A stretch of DNA of 64,000 nucleotides. Origin: TMED14 sp038145075. GTDB lineage: Bacteria > Bacteroidota > Bacteroidia > Flavobacteriales > Schleiferiaceae. How positions within the stretch are numbered: the first letter of the stretch is position 1; every line of letters begins with the position of its first letter. The DNA lies in the NCBI GenBank assembly GCA_038145075.1, contig JAYQOY010000001.1, forward strand, positions 1-64,000, read 5' to 3'. Shown one piece after another: positions 15,751 to 24,471 of this stretch. The notes under the pieces are model-generated. The model saw only the letters and a list, made by a program, of their open reading frames with translations. It had not been told where the DNA came from and did no database searches. The translations under genes were made by a program, and so were the position numbers.

Positions 15751-16872
15751 TTATTCCGCGGTAGGAGCTACCAGATTGGCAGCTAGGAATTCGCGAAGTG
15801 CATCGGGCTCCAGGTTGCGTGCCACGATGGTTTGGTCCGGGCCAATCAGTACGTTCTGTGGGATAGCACGGATGGAGTAGGCCTTGGAGGCGGAGTTGTT
15901 CCAACCTTTGAGGTCTGTCATCTGAGGCCAGGTAAGACCGTCTTCCTTGATGGCGCCCATCCACTTGCCGTAGTCGTCGTCGAAGGCTACGCCTACAATT
16001 TCAAATCCAGCAGCATGGAAATCTGCATAAACCTCTACCAAAGCAGGGTTTTGTCCGCGGCAAGGGCCACACCACGATGCCCAGAAGTCTACCAAGGTGT
16101 AGCCTTGGCCCAACAGACTGACCAAGTTCACGTCCGTGCCCAAAGTATCTTTCTGGTTCAAGTCCAACACAGGTTGGCCGATAGCCACGCGCTTTAACGC
16201 TGTTACGCGTTCCTGAAGCACCTTCACATCGTTGGAGCCGTAGGCATCTTCGGGAACGCCCATCAGGACGCTATCGAGTACCTCAACTTCCTCCATGTAC
16301 ATGTAGCGGTTGGCAATCAAAGCGCCCAAGGCGCCGTTTTCCATGGCGAATTTTTTGTTCTCCTTTTGAAGCTTGTCGTATTCCGCTTGCAAGTGGTTGC
16401 TAATCGAGTCGACCGTAGCCGTATCGCCCATGGCTTCCGCCGCTTGCAATGTTTCATTGAAGGAACGTGCGTAGTCGCTAAAGGCGGTCTGCTTGTCGTT
16501 GAAGGTGTTGAAAGAGGTCATCTCTTCGGTGCCTTCCAAGCGGCCTGTGAAGGGCACTTCACTCGCATCGCCCGCAAGGGTCAAGGTGCCACGGTAGCCC
16601 CATCCAGCGATGGGTTGGGGAAGTCCTGCAATGCGCACGTAAAAGGACGTGGGGCCTGCAGGAGCGAATGACAAGGTGCCTTTGCCGTCCTCCAAAACAA
16701 TAGAGTCCGCCGCGTACCAGTCAGCAGTGTCGCGAACCATAATGGTCGCCCAACCTTCTTCTTCCGAAGGGTTGAAGTTCTCCAGGGCAATCTCAATTTT
16801 GAGGTCGCTGGGTTGACAGGCTACCAAGAGCGCTAAGGCTCCAGAAGCCAAAAGGAATTTGAATGCTTTCAT
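15751..16872 (-). CDS. Thioredoxin-fold lipoprotein (TlpA family, DUF4369-like N-terminus)
   Basis: A 373-residue periplasmic protein anchored by a lipobox (LLVAC, Cys19). The N-terminal part (about 25-125) is beta-rich and DUF4369-like, a helical linker follows (about 125-230), and a TlpA/AhpC thioredoxin domain covers 230-370 with WASWCGPC (Cys268 and Cys271). The cis-proline motif AIPQNVLI is present. Such proteins reduce or exchange disulfides in the envelope; the partner is unknown. It is divergent from the DPP11-like gene across only 24 bp. Confidence 0.9.
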   Translation of the reverse strand: MKAFKFLLASGALALLVACQPSDLKIEIALENFNPSEEEGWATIMVRDTADWYAADSIVLEDGKGTLSFAPAGPTSFYVRIAGLPQPIAGWGYRGTLTLAGDASEVPFTGRLEGTEEMTSFNTFNDKQTAFSDYARSFNETLQAAEAMGDTATVDSISNHLQAEYDKLQKENKKFAMENGALGALIANRYMYMEEVEVLDSVLMGVPEDAYGSNDVKVLQERVTALKRVAIGQPVLDLNQKDTLGTDVNLVSLLGQGYTLVDFWASWCGPCRGQNPALVEVYADFHAAGFEIVGVAFDDDYGKWMGAIKEDGLTWPQMTDLKGWNNSASKAYSIRAIPQNVLIGPDQTIVARNLEPDALREFLAANLVAPTAE

Positions 16873-16876
16873 GCCG

Positions 16877-16892
16877 CGAAGATATATCTTTA
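16877..16892. promoter_or_regulatory. Overlapping divergent -7 elements, each four bases from a start codon
   Basis: The 24-bp gap carries TATCTTTA (16885-16892, plus) and TATCTTCG (16877-16884, minus), back to back. Each is one mismatch from TAnnTTTG and each is followed by exactly four bases before its ATG (16897 and 16872). Confidence 0.6.
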
Positions 16893-16896
16893 CGGG

Positions 16897-19026
16897 ATGC
16901 GCAAATACACGTCAATTTTCACAGTAGCCGCGTTGACGGCACTCAGTTTTAATGGGTTAGGGCAGGGAATGTGGTTCCCGGAAGATGCTGCTGCTCAATA
17001 CGATAAAATGAAAGCTATGGGCATGAAGATGTCCTGGAACGACATTTATTCGGAAGGTGGTTCTGGAAGCCTCAACGATGTCGTCGTTCACTTTGGTGGC
17101 TTTTGTACGGGCGAAGTCATTTCAAGTCAAGGCTTGGTGCTCACTAATCACCACTGCGGTTTTGATGCCATTCAAACGCATAGTTCGCTGGAAAACAATT
17201 ACTTGAAAGATGGTTTTTGGGCCGAAACCCTAGCCGACGAAAAGCCCAACCCCGGGCTCTATGTAGATTTCATTGTGAAAATGGAGAACGTGAGCATGGA
17301 AGTCTTCCCGCTGATCGCGCAAGGCAAGAGCGAACGCGAAGCCATCGCTGAGGTTCTCGAAGTTAAAATGGCGAACTACCCCTCTAAAGACGGCTACATG
17401 GGTCATATTGATGCCACGTACGCGGGCAACGAGTACGAACTTACTATTGCACGCCGCTATTCCGACGTTCGTCTCGTGGGAGCTCCACCCAGTGCGGTGG
17501 GTAAGTACGGGGCGGATACGGACAACTGGGTCTTCCCACGTCACACGGGGGACTTCTCGATGTTTCGAATCTACACCGCCCCTGACGGCAGTCCTGCGGA
17601 ATACAGCGCAGACAACGTCCCCATGCAGGTGAAAAAGCCTTTGGTGGTTAGCCTGAAAGGAAGCGAAGAGGGCGATTTCTCCATGATTTACGGTTTCCCC
17701 GGCCGTACCACCAGCTACTTGCCCGTGTCCGAAGTGGTTCAGCAGTTGGATGTGATGCTTCCTGTCCGCGTAGCGATGCGGGATTTAGTTCTTAGCACTT
17801 GGGACAGCGCTATGCGTGTGGATCCTGCGGTTAAAATTCAATACGCCTCTAAATACGCCTCCGTCTCAAACGGCTGGAAGAAGTGGATCGGTCAAATCGA
17901 GGGCATGGAAGCCGCACATGGCTTGGATACGCTCCAAAAACGCGAAGCGGCCATGGTGGCATGGTCCAGCAAGCAGTTGCTCAACCAAGGGGCGGCCGCT
18001 GCCTTGGTGGCTTCCTTTGCTGCACAGAATGCCGCTCTTGAGAACGACCGCTTGGGCTTGGTCTATTGGCAAGAAGTATTGCCGCGTTGGGAATTGGCCA
18101 CGTGGAGCCGTTTAGCTCAAGACTTGGTGAACACCTACGACAAAGGGGGCGATTGTGGGCCTGCTATTGCCGCTTTGCAGGACTTCCACAAAGACTTTGT
18201 TCCCGAATTGGACCGTCGCGCCTCCAAGCGCTTGGTAGCAGCATGGCGCGCCGCGGGGGAGGAAAATCCCGCATTGGGCGTTCCCTTGGAGTACTTCGCT
18301 GAGACCGAAGCCTTTATTCAAGGCTACTTCAATCCAGACTTGTACAACAGCCTGCCTGCTGTGTCTGCAGATGCCGAAGTGGCTGGCCTGGTAGCTGCGC
18401 ACCGCAACCACTTGGCCTTTTCGCTCTGGCCAGACTTGTTGGGTATGTACCGGGCGCATTCGGGCAGTTTGCGCGAACCTGAAAGCGAATATGCTGCTGG
18501 TATGAAAGCCTGGATGCACGAACGCATGCAAGCCGCCAATGAAAACGGGGAAGGAATCAACGCCAACATCGCATCGGATGCAAACTCTACATTGCGCTTT
18601 GCCTACGGCCGTGTAGGAGGATTGTCTCCCAAGGACGGCGTAACCTATAAGCACTTCACCACGGCAGATGGTATCCTGGACAAGTACATCCCGGGCGATT
18701 ACGAATTTGACCTTCCTGAGGATCTTAGGATCAAATTGGAGGCCAGAGACTACGGGATGTATGCGAACGCAGACGGGGAATTGCCCGTGTGTTTCTTGGC
18801 GGCCAACCATACCTCTGGAGGCAATTCAGGCAGCCCTGTCTTCAATGCAAAGGGGGAGCTGATTGGATTGAATTTTGACCGCATTTGGGAAGGCACGATG
18901 AGCGACTTCTATTTCACCCCGGAGCGCTGCCGCAACATCATGGTAGATCTCCGCTATGTCATGTGGGTGGTGGATGTCTACGCGGGCGCGGATCGATTGA
19001 TTCAAGAAATCAAATTCAGTAAGTAA
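16897..19026 (+). CDS. S46 family dipeptidyl-peptidase, DPP11-like
   Basis: Releases N-terminal dipeptides from peptides in the periplasm. The 709 residues match the family length. A signal peptide (about 1-23) is followed by GMWFPEDA, typical of S46. The trypsin-like His motif is TNHHCG (about 83-88) and the nucleophile is Ser644 in GGNSGSPVF. Specificity is set by the residue 18 positions after Ser: Arg662 in LNFDRIWEG is as in DPP11, which prefers Asp or Glu at P1, whereas DPP7 has Gly. Substrates are probably peptides from extracellular proteolysis. It is the plus-strand member of a tightly divergent pair. Confidence 0.93.
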   Translation: MRKYTSIFTVAALTALSFNGLGQGMWFPEDAAAQYDKMKAMGMKMSWNDIYSEGGSGSLNDVVVHFGGFCTGEVISSQGLVLTNHHCGFDAIQTHSSLENNYLKDGFWAETLADEKPNPGLYVDFIVKMENVSMEVFPLIAQGKSEREAIAEVLEVKMANYPSKDGYMGHIDATYAGNEYELTIARRYSDVRLVGAPPSAVGKYGADTDNWVFPRHTGDFSMFRIYTAPDGSPAEYSADNVPMQVKKPLVVSLKGSEEGDFSMIYGFPGRTTSYLPVSEVVQQLDVMLPVRVAMRDLVLSTWDSAMRVDPAVKIQYASKYASVSNGWKKWIGQIEGMEAAHGLDTLQKREAAMVAWSSKQLLNQGAAAALVASFAAQNAALENDRLGLVYWQEVLPRWELATWSRLAQDLVNTYDKGGDCGPAIAALQDFHKDFVPELDRRASKRLVAAWRAAGEENPALGVPLEYFAETEAFIQGYFNPDLYNSLPAVSADAEVAGLVAAHRNHLAFSLWPDLLGMYRAHSGSLREPESEYAAGMKAWMHERMQAANENGEGINANIASDANSTLRFAYGRVGGLSPKDGVTYKHFTTADGILDKYIPGDYEFDLPEDLRIKLEARDYGMYANADGELPVCFLAANHTSGGNSGSPVFNAKGELIGLNFDRIWEGTMSDFYFTPERCRNIMVDLRYVMWVVDVYAGADRLIQEIKFSK

Positions 19027-19055
19027 ATAGGGCAGGGGTTAAGGGCTTTGCGTCC

Positions 19056-19063
19056 TACTTTTG
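19056..19063 (+). promoter_or_regulatory. sucD promoter -7 element
   Basis: TACTTTTG matches TAnnTTTG exactly, 34 bases before the sucD ATG. Confidence 0.6.
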
Positions 19064-19097
19064 CGCCTGCATATTCAACCCATTAGTACTCGTACGT

Positions 19098-19967
19098 ATG
19101 AGCGTTCTCGTAAATAAAAACTCCAAGGTTATAGTTCAAGGTTTTACCGGCAAAGAAGGCACCTTCCATGCCGAACAAATGATCGCCTACGGCACCAATG
19201 TCGTTGGCGGCGTGACGCCCGGAAAAGGCGGACAAACACACTTGGACAAGCCGGTGTTTAATACGGTGAAGGATGCGGTGGATGCGACGGGTGCGGATGT
19301 TTCTATTCTTTTTGTCCCGCCTGCGTTTGCAGCGGATTCGGTCATGGAAGCGGCAGATGCTGGCATCAAAGTCATAGTTTGCATCACCGAGGGCATTCCT
19401 GTAGCAGATATGGTGAAAGCCAAGCCCTATGCGGTAGCCAAGGGTGCGACCCTCATCGGTCCCAACTGTCCAGGTGTCATCACTGCAGATGAGGCCAAAG
19501 TGGGCATCATGCCTGGTTTTGTATTCAAAAAGGGCAACATCGGTATTGTGTCCAAGTCCGGCACCTTGACGTACGAAGCCGCAGATCAAATCTGCAAAGC
19601 AGGTATGGGTATCACCACGGCTATCGGCATTGGCGGGGACCCCATCATTGGAACCACGACCAAAGAAGCGGTAGCTCTCTTGATGAACGACCCCGATACG
19701 CATGGCATTGTCATGATCGGTGAGATTGGTGGTCAACTGGAAGCTGAAGCTGGAAAGTGGATCAAGGAATTTGGCACCAAGCCCGTTGTAGGCTTTATCG
19801 CGGGTGAAACTGCGCCTGCAGGTCGCACTATGGGCCACGCGGGCGCTATTGTCGGTGGAGCGGAAGATACGGCTCAAGCTAAAAAGGCCATTCTGCGCGA
19901 ATGTGGTGTTCACGTGGTGGATTCTCCCGCAGATATCGGCACCAAAATGGCTGAACTCTTCGCCTGA
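19098..19967 (+). CDS. sucD: Succinyl-CoA ligase (ADP-forming) subunit alpha
   Basis: The alpha subunit of the TCA-cycle enzyme that converts succinyl-CoA to succinate with ATP or GTP formation. The 289 residues show the CoA-binding fold (GFTGKEGTFHAEQM, GGVTPGKGG), GPNCPGVI, SKSGTLTYEA, GIGGDPIIGT, and the phosphohistidine motif GRTMGHAGAIVGG. The beta-subunit gene sucC is not adjacent; it lies about 27 kb away on the other strand. The stop codon overlaps the start of the next gene (TGATG), so the aminotransferase is translationally coupled. Confidence 0.97.
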   Translation: MSVLVNKNSKVIVQGFTGKEGTFHAEQMIAYGTNVVGGVTPGKGGQTHLDKPVFNTVKDAVDATGADVSILFVPPAFAADSVMEAADAGIKVIVCITEGIPVADMVKAKPYAVAKGATLIGPNCPGVITADEAKVGIMPGFVFKKGNIGIVSKSGTLTYEAADQICKAGMGITTAIGIGGDPIIGTTTKEAVALLMNDPDTHGIVMIGEIGGQLEAEAGKWIKEFGTKPVVGFIAGETAPAGRTMGHAGAIVGGAEDTAQAKKAILRECGVHVVDSPADIGTKMAELFA

Positions 19968-20797
19968 TGCTGCGCACCTGGCATGCAGGAACCCTATTGA
20001 GCGACGCGGAAGCCTTGAGCTTTTCGCGTCGTTCGCATTTGTACGGGGATGGGGTCTTTGAAACCATGCGTGTTCACCAGGGCCGCATCTGTTTTTGGGA
20101 ATCGCATTACTTCCGCTTGATGGCCAGCATGCGCATCCTTCGAATGGACATCCCCATTGCTTGGGGACCGGATGAAATGGAAGCCGAAATCCTTTCTTGT
20201 GCGCAGTCTAGCGGTGATTTGCGTGTCCGTCTTTCGGTTTGGCGCGAAGGGGGACTGGGCTATGCGCCCCAAACGGGAGCTATCGATTGGGCCCTCCAAG
20301 TGGAGCCTATACCCGGCGCCAGCTATCCCCATCCCGTGCAGGAGCTTAAAGTCGATCTCTTTCAAGAGCACAAAAAGGCGTCGGGCTTGCTCAGTACGTT
20401 GAAAATGAGCCAGTCTGCCTTGTACATCTTGGCAGCTCAATTTGCACAGGAGCAGGGCCTTGACGATTCCATTGTACTCAGCACAGACAATCGATTGCTG
20501 GAAACAAGCCGGGGCAACCTTTTCGTTTTGAAGGATGCTACCCTGAGCACGGCGCCATTATCTGACGGGGCTTTGCGGGGTGTGATGCGGGAGCAGGTGC
20601 TGCGTTTGGCCTCTGGATTTGGCTGGGCCGTTAATGAGGAAGCGTTGAGTCCCTTTGCACTGCTTGAAGCGGATGAAGTGTGGATGACCAATGCGGTGTC
20701 TGGCGTTTCAGCCGTAACGGCCTACCGCAAAACGACCTATGGGACCGAACAGGCTACCCGCATGCAAAACGCTTTGCGGGCGAGCGCACTCCGTTAA
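19967..20797 (+). CDS. Class IV (PLP-dependent) aminotransferase or aminodeoxychorismate lyase-like
   Basis: A 276-residue PLP enzyme of fold type IV, the family of branched-chain aminotransferase, D-amino-acid aminotransferase and PabC. It shows HLYGDGVFETMRVHQGRICF, LRVRLSVWR, the lysine region GLLSTLKMSQSALY, and ETSRGNLFVL. The size and GDGVFETM opening favour a PabC-like or small BCAT-like enzyme; specificity is uncertain. It starts on the last base of the sucD stop. Its own stop shares TTAA with the convergent YqgE gene. Confidence 0.85.
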   Translation: MLRTWHAGTLLSDAEALSFSRRSHLYGDGVFETMRVHQGRICFWESHYFRLMASMRILRMDIPIAWGPDEMEAEILSCAQSSGDLRVRLSVWREGGLGYAPQTGAIDWALQVEPIPGASYPHPVQELKVDLFQEHKKASGLLSTLKMSQSALYILAAQFAQEQGLDDSIVLSTDNRLLETSRGNLFVLKDATLSTAPLSDGALRGVMREQVLRLASGFGWAVNEEALSPFALLEADEVWMTNAVSGVSAVTAYRKTTYGTEQATRMQNALRASALR

Positions 20798-21354
20798 TTA
20801 AAGGTTGGATTCCGGGGGGCGTTGCTCCAAAACTTAAAGTCCGGGGGTAAATGGCCGCGAAGGCTTTGGTAGAGGTCGTCTTCGGACCCCAAGCAATTCA
20901 CCATATTCCCCGGAATGACGGCCCAACTGCCTTCTTCGACCTCTCCGTCCAATTGCTGCGCACTCCACCCTGCATAGCCGGCAAAGAAGCGAATGTGCCC
21001 TGCCTCCAAGCGCCCAGAGAGGAGTTCTTGGCGCATGGTTTCATACTCGCCTCCCCAGTGCAAAAAGCCATCAATGGAATGGGAGCCGGGGATGAGGTCA
21101 GGACGGCAGTGAAGAAAAAACAAGGAGTCTTGATCCACCGGGCCTCCAATATGCAGGGGTAGGTCGGGCCAATCGCCTGCTAAGGCTTCTGGAAGTCGGT
21201 ATTCCGCCGGGTCGTTGAGCACAAAACCCAAGCTTCCGTGGCTATCATGGTCAGCCAATAGTACGACGCCCCGTTGAAAGTTTTCATCCTCCAAAAGGGG
21301 GTGTGCCAATAAAACTTGACCACGTTGGATAGAATGCACGGAAGGCTGCGCCAT
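20794..21354 (-). CDS. YqgE/AlgH family protein
   Basis: A 186-residue protein of the YqgE/AlgH (UPF0301) family: RGQVLLAHPLLEDENFQRGVVLL at the N-terminus, GSLGFVLNDP, HIGGPVDQDSLFFLH, and FFAGYAGWSAQQLDGE. The biochemical role is unknown; AlgH was linked to alginate regulation in Pseudomonas. The ATG at 21354 gives the family start. It is convergent with the aminotransferase (4-bp overlap) and divergent from pdxH over 22 bp containing the near-palindrome CTAATTTAG, with imperfect -7 elements on both strands. Confidence 0.92.
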   Translation of the reverse strand: MAQPSVHSIQRGQVLLAHPLLEDENFQRGVVLLADHDSHGSLGFVLNDPAEYRLPEALAGDWPDLPLHIGGPVDQDSLFFLHCRPDLIPGSHSIDGFLHWGGEYETMRQELLSGRLEAGHIRFFAGYAGWSAQQLDGEVEEGSWAVIPGNMVNCLGSEDDLYQSLRGHLPPDFKFWSNAPRNPTFN

Positions 21355-21376
21355 ATCTTCTAATTTAGCAAAACGT

Positions 21377-22009
21377 ATGCGATTAGACGACGATCGAAAA
21401 GAATATGAGGCTGGGAGCCTTGGGGATTCCATGCTTCAGGCGGATCCTTGGGGCCTTTTTGAAAGCTGGTTGGCGGAATACCGCGCTACGGGCGCGTCCG
21501 ATGCCACGGCTTTTGCCCTGAGTACTGCCGCTTCCAATGGGCAGCCCGATGCCCGCATCGTCTTGTTGAAAGCTATTTGGGATGACGGCTTGGTCTTTTA
21601 TACCAATTACGATTCGAAGAAAGGCCAAGACCTGGCATCCAACCCGCAAGCCCATGCCTTGTTCTTTTGGCCCGTCTTGGAGCGTCAAATGCGGATTTCT
21701 GGTCGTGTTGAAAAAGTGGACGCTGCCACCAGCGATGCCTACTTCCATTCCCGCCCCGTTGGCAGTCAACGCGGAGCGATTGCTTCCGCGCAGTCCCAGC
21801 CCGTTTCAGGTCGTCCCGCTTTAGAGCGTCAATTTGATGCCGCTGAAGCTATTCCGGAAGCTGAATTGCAGCGCCCTCCTCACTGGGGCGGCTACGTGCT
21901 TCGGGCGGAGCGTATGGAGTTTTGGCAAGGGAGACCGAGCCGAATGCACGACCGAATCGCTTTTACTCACACTGAATCTGGTTGGTCCGCGCTACGCCTC
22001 CAGCCCTAG
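21377..22009 (+). CDS. pdxH: Pyridoxamine 5'-phosphate oxidase
   Basis: An FMN-dependent oxidase that makes pyridoxal 5'-phosphate from pyridoxamine or pyridoxine phosphate. The 210-residue protein has RIVLLKAIWDDGLVFYTNYDS, KGQDLASNP, LFFWPVLERQMRISG, SRPVGSQRGAIAS and a C-terminal HDRIAFTH close to the family motif. It may be monocistronic or joined to the oxidoreductase that follows five bases later. PLP supply is compatible with the nearby PLP enzymes, but no operon link is implied. Confidence 0.96.
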   Translation: MRLDDDRKEYEAGSLGDSMLQADPWGLFESWLAEYRATGASDATAFALSTAASNGQPDARIVLLKAIWDDGLVFYTNYDSKKGQDLASNPQAHALFFWPVLERQMRISGRVEKVDAATSDAYFHSRPVGSQRGAIASAQSQPVSGRPALERQFDAAEAIPEAELQRPPHWGGYVLRAERMEFWQGRPSRMHDRIAFTHTESGWSALRLQP

Positions 22010-22014
22010 TTATT

Positions 22015-23025
22015 ATGTCCTCTATGACCACGTTTGCCGTTGTAGGATGTGGACGCATTGGAAAGCGTCACATCGAAATGATTAAGAACCTACCGAATGC
22101 GGAGCTAGTTGCCGTCTGTGACGTGCTTCCAGCCGCTGAATTGGGCTTGGCAGGGGAGGTACCCCTTTACGGAACCTTAGAGGAGCTCTTAGCTGGCCAT
22201 TCCAAGGTGGATGTGGTGGCCATTGCCACGCCCAATGGCTACCATGCCTCCCAAGCCCTTCAGGCCATTCAAGCGGGCGCTCACGTAATCATTGAAAAAC
22301 CCATGGCCTTGCGTCGCTCCGACGCGGAAAAAGTGTTGCACGCAGCCCTTCAAAAGGGGAAGTACGTCTTTGGGGTCATGCAAAACCGCTACAGCCCGCC
22401 CAGTGCTTGGCTGAAAGAAGTTGTCGAGAGTGGACGACTTGGGGACATCTACCACGTTCACGTGAACTGTTTCTGGAACCGAGACGAGCGCTACTACCAT
22501 CCCGGCGACTGGCATGGTACAAAGGCCTTGGATGGTGGCACACTGTTTACCCAGTTTAGCCACTTCGTAGACATCCTCTACTGGGTATTTGGGGACGTTG
22601 AACCCACGGCGGTTCAACTCAACAATTTTAACCACCCGAATAGCATTGAATTTGAAGATTCCGGCATGGTCCACTACAAGCTCGGCCAAGGGGCAGTGGG
22701 GTCCTTGAACTATTCAACTAGTGTTTGGGACGCTAACCTGGAGTCGAGTATGACTGTGGTCGGTGAGAAGGGCTCCCTAAAAATTGCAGGCCAGTACATG
22801 AATGAAGTAGTGCACTGCCACATCGAGAACTACGAGATGCCTGTATTGCCGCCCAGCAATCCCCCCAACAACTACGGCCCGTACAAAGGATCCGCAGCGA
22901 ATCACATCTACGTGTATGAGAATGTCATGCGTGTATTGAATGGGGAAGGGCCTATCACCACGAATGCCCTGGAGGGTCTAAAAGTGGTGGATATCATTGA
23001 GCGGATCTACGCAAAGGCGAAGTAG
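22015..23025 (+). CDS. Gfo/Idh/MocA family oxidoreductase, NDP-sugar dehydrogenase-like
   Basis: A 336-residue NAD(P)-dependent oxidoreductase. The N-terminal Rossmann domain has FAVVGCGRIGKRHIEMI and the catalytic EKPMAL motif. The C-terminal domain has CFWNRDERYY, LDGGTLFTQFSHFVDI and HIYVYENVM. This arrangement resembles WlbA/WbpB UDP-GlcNAc-uronate 3-dehydrogenases of surface polysaccharide synthesis, but specificity is inferred. The ATG at 22015 is preferred over an upstream in-frame start inside pdxH. No other sugar gene is adjacent; a sugar transferase lies at the far end of the window. Confidence 0.85.
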   Translation: MSSMTTFAVVGCGRIGKRHIEMIKNLPNAELVAVCDVLPAAELGLAGEVPLYGTLEELLAGHSKVDVVAIATPNGYHASQALQAIQAGAHVIIEKPMALRRSDAEKVLHAALQKGKYVFGVMQNRYSPPSAWLKEVVESGRLGDIYHVHVNCFWNRDERYYHPGDWHGTKALDGGTLFTQFSHFVDILYWVFGDVEPTAVQLNNFNHPNSIEFEDSGMVHYKLGQGAVGSLNYSTSVWDANLESSMTVVGEKGSLKIAGQYMNEVVHCHIENYEMPVLPPSNPPNNYGPYKGSAANHIYVYENVMRVLNGEGPITTNALEGLKVVDIIERIYAKAK

Positions 23026-23072
23026 AACGGTAGGGGCCTATGAGCTCCCATTGTTTTGACGGTGATTTACGA

Positions 23073-23094
23073 GTTTAGCGCAGCCGCGCTAAAC
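23073..23094 (+). other. Hairpin downstream of the oxidoreductase gene
   Basis: A 9-bp perfect stem GTTTAGCGC/GCGCTAAAC with an AGCC loop and no T-run. It may protect or end the plus-strand transcript. Confidence 0.45.
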
Positions 23095-23106
23095 GTTTAA
23101 AATGAA

Positions 23107-23132
23107 AAAAGCCGCCCGAATGGGCGGCTTTT
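23107..23132 (-). terminator. HU gene terminator
   Basis: An 11-bp perfect stem AAAAGCCGCCC/GGGCGGCTTTT with a GAAT loop. A further A-run on the left gives a T-tract on the minus strand. Confidence 0.88.
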
Positions 23133-23153
23133 GCGTTTAGGTGATTGCGTGAA

Positions 23154-23423
23154 TTAAAGCTTAGCGCCCAATTCGGCACCTGCCTTAAACTTAGCTACTT
23201 TCTTAGCAGCGATCTTGATGGTCGCGCCAGTTTGGGGGTTGCGGCCCTCACGTGCACCACGTACAGATACGCTGAACGTACCAAAGCCTACAAGCGATAC
23301 TTTATCGCCTGAAGACAAAGCGCTACCTACATTACCAGTGAAAGAATCAAGAGCTGCTTTAGCTTGTGCTTTTGAAATTCCTGCATCAGCTGCAATAGCG
23401 TCGATGAGTTGTGCCTTGTTCAT
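23154..23423 (-). CDS. hup: HU family DNA-binding protein
   Basis: A small nucleoid protein that bends DNA. The 89 residues cover the whole HU fold: MNKAQLIDAIAADAGISKAQ (helices), GDKVSLVGFGTFSV, then the arm with RNPQTGATIKIAAK and C-terminal KFKAGAELGAKL. The ATG at 23423 gives the standard start; upstream in-frame residues are the leader. It is monocistronic, with a textbook Bacteroidota promoter 43 bases before the start and its own terminator, as expected for an abundant protein. Confidence 0.96.
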   Translation of the reverse strand: MNKAQLIDAIAADAGISKAQAKAALDSFTGNVGSALSSGDKVSLVGFGTFSVSVRGAREGRNPQTGATIKIAAKKVAKFKAGAELGAKL

Positions 23424-23465
23424 GCTTTTAGGTTTAATGATTAAAAATTTGTTTTTGGTCGATAA

Positions 23466-23495
23466 CAAATATAAACGAATACGCAGTATACACAA
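23466..23495 (-). promoter_or_regulatory. HU promoter, full Bacteroidota consensus
   Basis: On the minus strand, TTG (23493-23495), exactly 19 bases, then TATATTTG (23466-23473). Both elements match the -33/-7 consensus without mismatch. The leader is about 38 nt. Confidence 0.85.
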
Positions 23496-23511
23496 GGGTT
23501 TGCATCGTTTT

Positions 23512-24471
23512 TTAGCGCTTTAACTCAAATTTCCCACGCATTCTAAAACCCCGGAGAAAGTCCGAAACATCCATTTTCCGCTTTCCGGGCCATTGGACTT
23601 CTTTTAAATTCAGAAGGTTCTCACCCTGAGCGAGATGCACGGAGTTATCTGTTATAATTAATTTAATAGAAAGTACATAATCATCTGTTTTAGAGATGTT
23701 TATTATTTCTGAGCCGAATACCTTGATTCGATCATTCGGGGATTCTTCCATAGCCAAGGAAGCTCCCGGGTAGCTGTCGCAGGCCCGAATGCGATTGTGC
23801 ATTTGGCGGAGATTAGAAAGCCGCTCTAATTCGGTAAAATCTGCAAATATCTTTGGGGCCAATCGGGGATTTTCAACCAAAATCTGGGCTTTAGGCGTGC
23901 AAGATTTGTGGTTCAAGGCCTCAACCGTGCGCACAGCCAGCGTGGATCCGGCCGCCATAAGTCGTGCGTACAAGGAGGAAATAGTCTCATTTGGAGCAAT
24001 GGAAAGGCTTTCCTGCAAGAGGATAGCTCCTTCGTCAATGCGCTCGTTCAATAAAAACGTAGTAACACCTGTGGCCTCATCCCCGTTGGCAAGGGCCCAT
24101 TGAATGGGTGCCGCACCGCGGTAATTGGGCAGGAGGGAAGCATGAACATTGAACGTGCCCATGGGCGGCATGGCCCAGACTTCTTTGGGGAGCATCCTGA
24201 AAGCGACGACCACAAATACGTCTGCGCAAAGGGCCTCAAGCGCTTGCAGAAATTCAGGATCCTTGAGTTTAGAGGGTTTGAGGACGTTTAAACCGAGGTC
24301 CCCTGCTGTGTCCGATACATGGCTAGCGCGAAGCGTTTGGCCACGACCTGCTGGCTTATCGGGGGCAGTTACGACACCGACGACCTCCATAGATTCGCAC
24401 GCTGAAAGGGCATGCAAGGTGCCGCTTGCAAACTCGGGCGTTCCAAAAAAGACAATTCGGGTTAGGCGCAT
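23512..24471 (-). CDS. fmt: Methionyl-tRNA formyltransferase
   Basis: Formylates the initiator Met-tRNA with 10-formyltetrahydrofolate. The 319 residues show RIVFFGTPEFA, APDKPAGRGQ, FNVHASLLPNYRGAAPIQWA with the catalytic Asn, His and Ser, and LNERIDEGAILLQ. The C-terminal OB-like domain is present; its coding region, about 23640-23720, is markedly AT-rich compared with the rest. The start overlaps the end of recQ by 10 bp, placing fmt last in an AAA ATPase-recQ-fmt unit. Confidence 0.96.
   Translation of the reverse strand: MRLTRIVFFGTPEFASGTLHALSACESMEVVGVVTAPDKPAGRGQTLRASHVSDTAGDLGLNVLKPSKLKDPEFLQALEALCADVFVVVAFRMLPKEVWAMPPMGTFNVHASLLPNYRGAAPIQWALANGDEATGVTTFLLNERIDEGAILLQESLSIAPNETISSLYARLMAAGSTLAVRTVEALNHKSCTPKAQILVENPRLAPKIFADFTELERLSNLRQMHNRIRACDSYPGASLAMEESPNDRIKVFGSEIINISKTDDYVLSIKLIITDNSVHLAQGENLLNLKEVQWPGKRKMDVSDFLRGFRMRGKFELKR

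Noticed and set aside
15626..15964. An N-terminal extension of the MFS transporter by about 113 codons
   Set aside because: It would run through a strong terminator hairpin and into the TlpA-like gene. The translated extension is low-complexity and unlike the family.
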